Source: Erinaceus europaeus (Eukaryota > Chordata > Mammalia > Eulipotyphla > Erinaceidae). From it: a DNA stretch of 64,000 nt. Under the pieces are notes generated by a model. That model had not been told where the DNA came from. It made no database searches and saw only the letters and a program-made list of their open reading frames with translations. The position numbers and the translations under genes are program-made. Shown one piece after another: positions 55,498 to 64,000 of this stretch. Position 1 is the stretch's first letter. Each line of letters starts with the position of its first letter. Location of the stretch: NCBI RefSeq assembly GCF_950295315.1, contig NC_080176.1, forward strand, positions 35,303,263 to 35,367,262, given 5' to 3'.

Positions 55498-56497
55498 TGT
55501 GGGGGTTGTGGCTGCTTGTGACGCATATAGAAGAGTTCACAGTGGAAGCTGGGAACTGGTTTAATCAATACACAGTTTTTTAGGGTGAAACAGGTAAAAG
55601 GCAAAATAAGCACTTATCAAGGGTTAAGCGTACGCTAGATCTATAAAGTCTGAATATGGTTATCAAAGTTTAGTCCCATAAGATAAACAATTACCAGCTC
55701 TGGTAAAGGTTGCTCATGGTTGTAGAGGGGTCTAAAAGTTTACTGACTAGCAGAGTCACATGTGCTCAGTTCCCAGGAGAAGTAGACATGGCGGATGTGC
55801 CGGGCTGAGCTTCACTGACGGGAGACAGATGACCCAGGACTCATGGTTGAGCTGTACGCAGTATCTCTTTATTCATGCAGGACGCAGCACAATCTAAGCC
55901 AAGCTAAGCTAAACTAAAACTAAAACGAACAATGTTGTCTTTATATATACTTCCCAAGTATGTGTGAACAGGATGTGACATAGCGAGGGTGGAGAGAAAA
56001 GTGACTGGTGAAAATTAGGGTGTGACAAGGAGAGGGGGCGGAGCAGGCGAGAATTCTACCACTGAACCACCAATGCCCTGGAGGGAGGGTGGTGCTTTAT
56101 GTAAATGTAAAAGTGATTTATGTAAATAGACCGCAGCTTGAGTGGGATCAAACCAATCCCATACAGGCATACAGGTGCTTGGTTAAGCAGAAGCCAGGGG
56201 GAGCTGGCATACTACCCAACACGGATGGATGCCTGGGGCACCTCCGCTGAGAGGCATCTGACTAGGAGAAGAAGCCGCAGCCAAAGAGACCCAGAGTTCC
56301 AGCTGGCTGTCCTTTTAAGTCTATTCAGCCTACCCACAATGCTTTGCACACCAGCAGTCTGGATTCACCTATAGTCCACCATGTGCCTGCGCAGATCACT
56401 GCACACACTGCCAGCCTTCTGTCGCCAAAGCTGACGTCACCACTGTGTCAGGGCATATAGCATCACCACAAGTCACCTCCTGGGCCACCATAGAACA
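55498..56497 (-). mobile_element. Possible older LTR, split by a solo LTR
   Basis: The two flanks of the solo LTR together have TG...CA ends on the minus strand (TGTTCTATGGTGGCCC to CAACCCCCACA). They hold a TGACGTCA motif (56432-56439) and a TTAAAAGG TATA-like box. I found no TSD, so the call is weak. The 55498-55797 part could instead be unrelated unique sequence. Confidence 0.35.
55798..56221 (-). mobile_element. Solo LTR, related to the provirus LTR
   Basis: 424 bp, TG...CA ends, 6-bp TSD CGGATG at 55792-55797 and 56222-56227. The U3 part matches the provirus LTR (GGTGGAGAGAAAAGTGACTGGTGAAAAT, CACCAATGCCCTGGAG, GCATACTACCCAACA). The R/U5 side differs. AATAAA on the sense strand near 55870. 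A solo LTR is what remains after recombination between the LTRs of a provirus. Confidence 0.94.
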
Positions 56498-56541
56498 GGC
56501 ATTTTTATCTTTGCTAGTGTGAAAAATTACATTTCAGAGGC

Positions 56542-56664
56542 AGGGATAAATGATATTATGGTTATACAAAGAGACACTCATGCCTGAGGCTCCAAAGTCC
56601 CAGGTTCAATCCCTTGCAGCACCATCAATCAGAGCTGAGCAGTGCTTTGTTTAAAAAGTAATAC
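56542..56664 (+). mobile_element. SINE family B
   Basis: GATAAATGATATTATGGTTATACAAAGAGACACTCATGCCTGAGGCTCCAAAGTCCCAGGTTCAATCCC and GAGCTGAGCAGTGCTTTG. Confidence 0.9.
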
Positions 56665-57023
56665 TAGGGGGCTTGGTGGTGACGTGTAAAGTGCATATGG
56701 CACAAAGTGCAAGAACCAGCTTAAAAATGGCGGGGGGGAGGAGCTTCAAGAACCCAGCTCCACACTTGCAGGGGAAGTGGCTTCACAAGCAATGAAGCAG
56801 GTCTGCAGGTATCTATCTTTCTCTCTCCCTCTCTGTCTTCCCCTCCTGTCTCAATTTCTTTCTGTCCTATTCAACAACAATGACAATAACAACAACAATG
56901 ATAAACAACTGTTTTCTGTCTTTTGGATCCTTGCATGCAGGTGTCTATCTTTCTCTCCACCTCTCTGTCTTCCCTCCTCTCTAGATTTCTCTCTGTAAAA
57001 ATAATAAAAAATAAATAAATAAA
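56665..57023 (+). mobile_element. SINE family A with duplicated CT-rich part
   Basis: Diverged head (GGGGGCTTGGTGGTGACGTG), TTCACAAGCAATGAAGCAGGTCTGCAGG, a CT-rich segment, an AAC-rich linker, then a second copy of the CAGGTGTCTATCTTTCTCTCC segment and the A tail. Confidence 0.8.
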
Positions 57024-57442
57024 AAGTGAGATAAGTAAGAAAGACAAAGATGAGTATGGGATGATCCCACTCATAACAGAAGTTGAGAAAGAACAGAAAG
57101 GGAATCTAAAAGCAGAATCTGACTGAGTTTAGAGTAGGGCACCAAAGTAACAATCTCTGGGTGGAGGGTGAGGGTAGATGTTCAGCTTCACTGTGGGTGG
57201 GGGGTGTGGGTGGAAGAGGAACACATACCTTTGGTGGTTGGAATGGTGTTAGTATACACTCCTATTAACTTATAGTCCTATAAATCAAAAATCTATATGA
57301 AAGGGGAAAATAGATTGAAGGTCTCAAATTTCTGATGCATGGGTCCCAGTTCCGAGTACATATTCCTTCAATTAAGCACTTAAGGCTTCAGATTGGTAAT
57401 CTGATTGAATTTTAACAGTGGGCTTAAATTGTTAATACATTT

Positions 57443-57738
57443 ATTTTTTTAATATTTATTTCTCTTATCATTTATTCCCTTTTGTTGTCCTTGTTGTTTT
57501 ATTGTTGTAGTTATTATTATTGTTGTTACTGATGTTGTTGGATAGGACAGAGAGAAATGGAGAAAGAAGGGGAAGACAGAGAGGGGGAGAGAAAGATAGA
57601 CACCTGCAGACCTGCTTCACTGCCTGTGAAGTGACTCCCTTGCAGGTGGGGAACTGGGGCCTCAAACCAGGATCCTTACGCCGATCCTTGAGCTTTGTGC
57701 CACCTGTGCTTAACCTGCTGTACTACCACCGACCCCCT
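57443..57738 (-). mobile_element. SINE family A with 12-bp TSD
   Basis: GTTAATACATTT at 57431-57442 and 57739-57750. Complete body and head (minus strand begins GGGGGTCGGTGGTAGTACAG). Confidence 0.93.
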
Positions 57739-57752
57739 GTTAATACATTTCT

Positions 57753-58080
57753 TTCTTTTTTTTTTTTTTGAGTGTTCAACTTTCTTTTTTTTTTTTTTTA
57801 AATTTAAGAAAGTATTAATTAACAAAACCATAGGGTAGGAGGGGTACAATTCCACACAATTCCCACCACCCATTCTCCATATCCCACCCCCCTCCCCTGA
57901 TAGCTTTCCCATTCTCTATCCCTCTGGGAGCATGGACCCAGGGTCATTGTGGGTTGCAGAAGGTAGAAGGTCTGGCTTCTGTAATTGCTTCCCCGCTGAA
58001 CATGGGCGTTGACTGGTCGGTCCATACTCCCAGTCTGCCTCTCTCTTTCCCTAGTAGGGTGGGTCTCTGGGGAAGCGGAG
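57753..58080 (-). mobile_element. Young L1, 5' truncated, with two A tracts
   Basis: 11-bp TSD AATACATTTCT at 57742-57752 and 58081-58091, overlapping the TSD of the neighbouring SINE. Read on the minus strand the L1 ends in TTCTTAAATTTAAAAAAA, followed by GAAAGTTGAACACTC and a second A tract. It belongs to the same subfamily as 1650-2075 and 14544-16488. Confidence 0.9.
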
Positions 58081-58816
58081 AATACATTTCTAATAATGAC
58101 TTTTTCTTTTAAATATTAAATCATCTATAAGCTTAGACTAGGGGAACAGACATACCTTGTTGCATCACTATATAAGATACAGCTACATGTAAATAGCATG
58201 AAAGGACATAAATTATGGTGAACTCTTGTATAATACAGAAAATCCTAGCAATGGGATTTTCAAAGTAAACCAGATTTCCAAATATCTTTCTTATAATAAT
58301 AACCATCTATTGCCTTCTTAAACCCTAAGACAGCAAGAACCTTCCCTTTTCTCTATAAAACCCTAATTTCTCCCAGCCTTGGAAACTCTGGGGCATGGCT
58401 TTCCTGAATGGATTTGTCAATTCATATCAATGGATACTATATCTGCTGATCCCAACCTAATCAATGCAGTCAGTACTACTAAGTTGACATGTTTCACTTC
58501 AGATTGTGTACAGAGACTCTAGGCATGCAATGTCAACCCTCTAGCTTCACTACTCTGGTGAGAACTTTCCTATCTCATACAGCTCCTTAATTCCATCTTG
58601 GGTGGTGCACTTCCTAACAAAACCACAAAACCTAGATATACACCACAGCCTATAAGATAGGGCAAATGTTGTACACATGTATCCATAAGTTAGGGGGAAA
58701 TATATACCTTAAAGTAAAAGTGCACAATAGTTTGCAGTGAATCAGTAGGTGCAGAGGCAAGTAGAAAAACCTAAGAAGACACCATAAAGTACCTAATTAA
58801 ATAGCTTCTATTAGAC

Positions 58817-59521
58817 TGTCTGGCTATTGACGTGAGAGATGACCCAGGAATCAAGCTTGTGGCAGCAAGGCAATTCAAATATTCAAATCTTTATTCATCC
58901 AAGTGCCCCAGAGTCGGGCAGTAGCACACCTGGTTAAGCCATGTGGCACAAAACCGCAATGGCTAGCATCAGCCTCTCGGTCTGCCCATGTGCTCCTCCT
59001 GATCAGAACACAGAAGAGATAAGACAGAAACGGAAGTGGCTTGACAATACCATACATGGTTAGGAAAGGGGTGGAAAAAGGTGGAAGGGGCTGGAAATGG
59101 TAGGGGCTCCCTTAGCAACTGTTGCTAGGGGTTAACTGGTAGAATTAATAATGCCCTGTGGTCTTGAGGGTAGAAAAGGAATATGTTAAATGAGCAGAAT
59201 GGGTGGGGGGATAAGGTGGAGGCCTTAAGTCATTTGTTAGACAAAGCAGAAGATTGATATGTAGATAATAAAAGGATGGGACATAGTATCAAGGAAAGCA
59301 GGGTGGAGTAGGCTTAATGTTTTAAGGAATGCAGGCTCCTGGAGGCTGGAAAATGCAGGGTGTTTTGTGAGTCAGGGAAGTCTCATCTGGGGGGCAACCT
59401 TTTGATGTTCCTGTGTCCCCTTTTTGCTCAACCCCTCCATAGAGAGAGAGACTAACAGTACGAACTTACCTCTCAGGTTAAGCCCTGCTAGGCTTCACCA
59501 CATCCCCACAATATCCCTACA
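58817..59521 (-). mobile_element. Solo LTR (705 bp)
   Basis: 6-bp TSD TTAGAC at 58811-58816 and 59522-59527. Ends TG...CA (plus strand TGTCTGGC to CCCTACA). Sense AATAAA near 58890. Its U3 start is homologous to the relic at 36619-36796 inside the provirus. It sits within the L1 3' UTR, which resumes cleanly after it. Confidence 0.93.
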
Positions 59522-60715
59522 TTAGACCTAAATACCTTCCTCACCTACTTCCTATTTCACTTCCCTCAGTCACTCCAAGGCTATTCTTGTCAGACAAAGT
59601 AAGGGCTACAAAAGCTGGATAAGGAAAAGAGACTGACATACTTTAACAATGGCTTTTTTGGTTACTACTAGGCCAGTCCATAATCTTGGCCCTTAGTCAG
59701 GGAGTCCTGGGATTCCCACACAGACATGATGGGCCTAGATAGCTAACATATCCCTCTTGCCACTGTCATTGGTCATCTCCATCAGAAACAACATAATGGA
59801 CTCTTTTGTGGTCCCCTATAGGTCCTTGCCCCTATTTGGTTCAACATTGGTAGGGAATGTTCTGTTCTCTGAAAGGTGGCAGGGCAAACATATTCTACCT
59901 CTTGAGGAAGATGGGTCTTGCAATGAGTGCAGCCAGGAATATTCCTAGCTGTGACCACAGAAAGCAAGCTCAGAACTACAGGGATGCAGAAGTTACATAG
60001 GCTACTATGATGGAAATGTGTCCCAGAGCAGATTGATGGAGTTTACACTTAATGGTATTTATATAGTTTTCCAATATTTGGAAGCTACTCTCTTCCCTGA
60101 TCCAGCTTTCTACTACTATTTCCAACTCCGACACCATCTCCCCAGACAATATCTTTGGCCCTCCTGCATGTTAGCTGTTGCACTCAGGGAAAAATTAGTA
60201 AAATCATGGACCTCTTGGAATATACCTAAAATAGACTTTTGAGCTTCTTCCAAGATGGAGACTCCCAAATCTCATCTGCTATATTCTTACCTTTAGGTTC
60301 TTTCTTACTAAACAGTTTGTTCTGCTATATATCTTAATGCTTTTCAGCCACCAAGTTGCATATGCTACCATGATGCCAATCTGACCTCTCTGGGCAGACG
60401 ACCCTACCAATATGTTCTGGAACCCTGCTTCTCTGGAGTCTTACCCCACTAGGAAAAGAGAGAGACAGGCTGGGAGTATGGCTCAACCTACCAATGCCCA
60501 TGTCTAGTGGAGAAGCAATTGCAGAAGCCAAACCTTTCATCTTCTGCACCTCATAATGTTCCTGGGTCCATACTCCGAGAGGGATAAAGAATAGGAAAGA
60601 TTTCAAGGGAGGGAATGGGATAGGGAGTTCTGGTGGTGGTAATTTTACCCCTCTTATTCTATGGTCTTATCGATATTTTAATTTTATAAATAATAATAAA
60701 AATGGGTGTATTCCT

Positions 60716-61354
<639 letters not shown>

Positions 61355-61499
61355 TGTGGGTCACAAGATTCCAAGATCATAGAGTATAGATCCAACCTGT
61401 ACCCACCACCAAAGAAAGTTCTGTGTCTCCACCCTTCCACCTCTCAAAAACAACTACCATAGTTCATTTAAAGTCTTAGAAATAGTTTGCTGCTTTTGT

Positions 61500-61785
61500 T
61501 TTTATTTTTTCAAGTTCTTGTGTGTCAGTTCTCTAGATTCCAGGTAAGAGTGAAACCACCCAGTGGTGGTCTTTCCTCTCTTATTCTGCCAAGCATCATC
61601 ACCTAGAATTCTATCCATTTTGTCCCAAAAGACACAATACTATATTTTTTATTGCAGAGTAGTATTTCATTGAGTATATATCCCACAAATTATTTTGTCA
61701 GTCATCTGTCAATGAACAATTAGATTTCTTCCACTCTTTGACTACTGTGAACAATAAAGCTATGAATAGATGTGGAAAATGAAAT
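61500..61785 (-). mobile_element. Old L1M-type 3' fragment
   Basis: Antisense order: CTCTAGATTCCAGGTAAGAGTGAAACCACCCAGTGG, GCAGAGTAGTATTTCATTGAGTATATATCCCAC, GTCAGTCATCTGTCAATGAACA, ACTGTGAACAATAAAGCTATGAATA. Confidence 0.72.
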
Positions 61786-62770
61786 ACCTTCAGTTAGTTA
61801 AAAATCCTTCTTTGAGGTTAGGAATTGCTTTCAGTCTATGCCCCAAGTCTGATGAGCACTATTTTTATGCTGCTGTTGCATGTTCTCTGTCTGCAGAACA
61901 CTATCTGTTGCAGGTCAGGCATCCTAAGTGAAGCTGGACATGAGGTTCCTCAAGCAGGTGGTTTTTCTCCCCAGAAGACTAGCAGGGGCACAGCAATACC
62001 AACTTGGGAAGGCCAAGGGGAGGAAGTTGAGTGAGAGACAAAGGTGTGAAACTAAGTCCCCAGTAGAGTCCTGAATTGAAGAAGGTGCCTGAGTCATCCC
62101 CACAATAACTCAGGAGTGGGTAGGTTAACAGTGCATCTGTAAACTCCCAGTCTGCTCTGAATGTGAGCAAAGTTAGCTCTGGAATCAGGCAACAACTCCC
62201 AAGGTAGCTGGCAGTGCTGGCTGTGTTAATGAGATGCTCCATGACACCCACACTGTCCCAGCCTTGAGACAACCTTGACATTTTTGTTACTCATAACAAA
62301 TAACAAGTATCTTCCCTGAGGTGTCTCTTCCTGTCTACAGAAGTTTCTCAAGTGTTCTACTTTGGATTGTTGGCACTGCAGAGAAAAACCAACAGACCTT
62401 TGTTAGTGATGGATCTGATCTCTCTTATGAAAAGCAAACAAGGAGACAACAATGCCATTGGCAGCTCTGTCACACTCATTCAAGGCTTTTCATCAGGGTC
62501 TCTTACCAAAATGAAGGCTCTGATCTCAGTAGTGCCCTAATCCAGGGTGAAGTGGACATTGAAGTTTCAGGTGATGTATCTGCCACAATATTTCTCACAC
62601 CACACTGTGATCACCTTTTCTAAATTGACTCTCTAAATTGAGATCAAGAGCAAGCCAAGGGCAAGGATTGTCTTTGTGTATACTACCCAGAATTCAGTGC
62701 AGCATCTGGCTGAGAGTAAGTGCTGATCAAGTGTGAGGCTGAAAGAATGAAGGGTCCTTGTTAGATAGAG
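61786..62770. other. Unclassified sequence, no gene seen
   Basis: About 1 kb. The 100-codon frame at 62321-62623 has no domain I recognise and no supporting gene structure. Confidence 0.4.
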
Positions 62771-62771
62771 C

Positions 62772-64000
62772 ATATGTTCACATGTGTCTAAAAATTATGG
62801 CAAAATATATACCTGAAAGCAAAAATACACAATAGTCTTTAGTGAGTCAGTATCAAGTTCATAATGAAATAGTGTCCACTTTGACTTAGATACCCTCCTC
62901 TCCTACCTCCTATTACAGTTCTCTCACTCACTCCAAAGCTAATCTTATCAAAGCAAGGACTGCAAAAGCTGAATAAGGGCAAGAGACTGGCATACTTCAA
63001 TGATGACTCTTTAGTCACTATCAGGCCATTCCATCAGCTGGGGCCCTAATCGGGGAGTCCTGAGTCCTCCAAACAGACTTGATGGGCCTAGAACTCAAAT
63101 AAATCCCTCTCTCCATCGTGTCTGGTCATCTCTATCAGGAACAACAAAACAGACCCCTTTGTGGGCCCCCATAGGACCTTTCCCTCAACCTCAATTAACA
63201 ATGGTAGAGAATGTTCCATCCTCTGAAGGGAGGATGGACAACATACTCTATGCTACACCTGAGGAAGATGGGTTGATACTGGGGCAGCATGGAATGTTCC
63301 TACTCATGACCACAGAATGTGAACTCAGATTTAGAGGCATGTAGAGGTCACACAGGCTACTAAGCTAATTATGGGCCCCAGATCACATCAAATTGATGGG
63401 GTTTACAGTAATATTTATACCCCTTTTCCCATATTAGGGAGCTACTCTCTTTCCTGATCCAGCTTTCTGGTCTTTTTCCTAGCCATGACATCATCTCCCC
63501 GGACAATAATTAGGATTCACCTGCATGTCAGATTTCAGGCTCAGGCAAAAAAACAAAGAAACAAACAAATAACAAATAAACAAAACACTAGTATAGCTAC
63601 AGGCCCTTTGAAATATAACTAAAATATGCCTACTAGCTATCAACAAAATGGAAGACCCCCCAACACTTCCCCTTCACTATTCAGCCTTTAGGTCCATGAT
63701 TGTCCAACAATTTGTTTGGCTTTGTATATTAACTCTCTTTTCAGCTACCAGGTTCCAGATACTAGCAGGATGTGACCAGACTTCCCTGGACAGACAACCC
63801 CTCCAATGTGTCCTGGAGCTCTGCTTCCCCAGAGCCCTTCCCCACTAGGGAAAGAGAGAGACATGTTGGGAGTATGGATAGACCTGTCAACACCCATGTT
63901 CAGTGGACAAGCAATTACAGGAGCCAGATCTTCAGCCTTCTGCATCCCACAATGATCTTGGGTTAGGGTTAAAGAATAGGACAGCTGTCACGTGAGGGGA
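62772..64000 (+). mobile_element. L1 3' UTR, runs off the window
   Basis: Plus-sense L1 3' UTR: GAGCATATGTTCACATGTG, ACCTGAAAGCAAAAATACACAATAG, CTCACTCCAAAGCTAATC, ACCTGCATGTCAGATTTCAGGCTCAGGC, ending near the last 150 bases of the element. The A tail would lie just past 64000. Confidence 0.85.

Larger units (their letters stand above)
55369..57023. repeat. Composite insertion bounded by a 14-bp direct repeat
   Basis: AAGTGAGATAAGTA at 55355-55368 and 57024-57037 flanks a cluster of a SINE, LTR-like sequence, a solo LTR and two more SINEs. The right end is the A tail of a plus-sense SINE. The repeat may be the TSD of one founder SINE, with the others inserted later. Confidence 0.75.
57038..60715 (+). 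mobile_element. L1 3' UTR, long, with three later insertions
   Basis: Continues the plus-sense L1 from 55368: ORF2 end (GATGAGTATGGGATGATCCCACTC), then 3' UTR to the terminus near 60710 (TTCTGGTGGTGGTAATTTTACCCCTC, TTTATAAATAATAATAAAAAT). Removing the insertions at 57443-57738, 57753-58080 and 58817-59521 leaves about 2.3 kb of 3' UTR. Confidence 0.88.

Noticed and set aside
62321..62623. Host exon encoding about 100 residues
   Set aside because: No domain, no convincing splice signals and no supporting neighbours.

Overview
The window is repeat-dense mammalian nuclear DNA with no host protein-coding exon, tRNA gene or rRNA gene that I can recognise. Several SINE families have tRNA-like heads and CT-rich or AAT-rich tails that I associate from memory with hedgehogs (Erinaceidae). 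MIR and old L1M fragments give the general mammalian background. The organism call (Erinaceus or a close relative) rests on remembered repeat types, not on a search. The DNA is best read as intergenic or intronic.

Layout. 0-20 kb: many pieces of a lineage-specific L1 with a long 3' UTR, mostly on the minus strand, plus SINEs. One nested young L1 lies at 1650-2075. A young L1 with a 5' inversion and a 15-bp target-site duplication (TSD) lies at 14544-16488. 20.7-23.1 kb: a 2.3-kb non-autonomous LTR retroelement (paired LTRs, PBS, PPT, 6-bp TSD). 23-36 kb: mostly unique sequence with MIRs, SINEs and an L1-in-L1 nest (30905-34310). 36.1-43.8 kb: a 7.67-kb class II (betaretrovirus/IAP-like) endogenous retrovirus on the minus strand, with 449-bp LTRs differing at 6 positions, a 6-bp TSD, a Lys-type PBS, gag, pro and pol in successive -1 frames, and no env. 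44-52 kb: unique sequence, SINEs, microsatellites and L1 3' UTR pieces. 52.4-60.7 kb: a long plus-strand L1 broken by a misplaced L1 5' segment, SINEs, two solo LTRs and a young L1. 61-64 kb: microsatellite, L1M and another L1 3' end running off the window.

How the parts relate. The endogenous retrovirus at 36137-43805 carries gag (two in-frame stops), an open protease frame and a broken pol. A slippery heptamer sits directly on the gag stop. Gag starts with a membrane-spanning segment, and env is absent, as in intracisternal A-type particles. The 2.3-kb element shares its 3' internal end and a Lys-type primer site with this provirus, so it is plausibly a parasite of this kind of element. All four LTR elements have 6-bp TSDs and lie in minus orientation. 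L1 machinery explains the SINE insertions and most TSDs. The retroviral and L1 reading frames are described as found, with their breaks.
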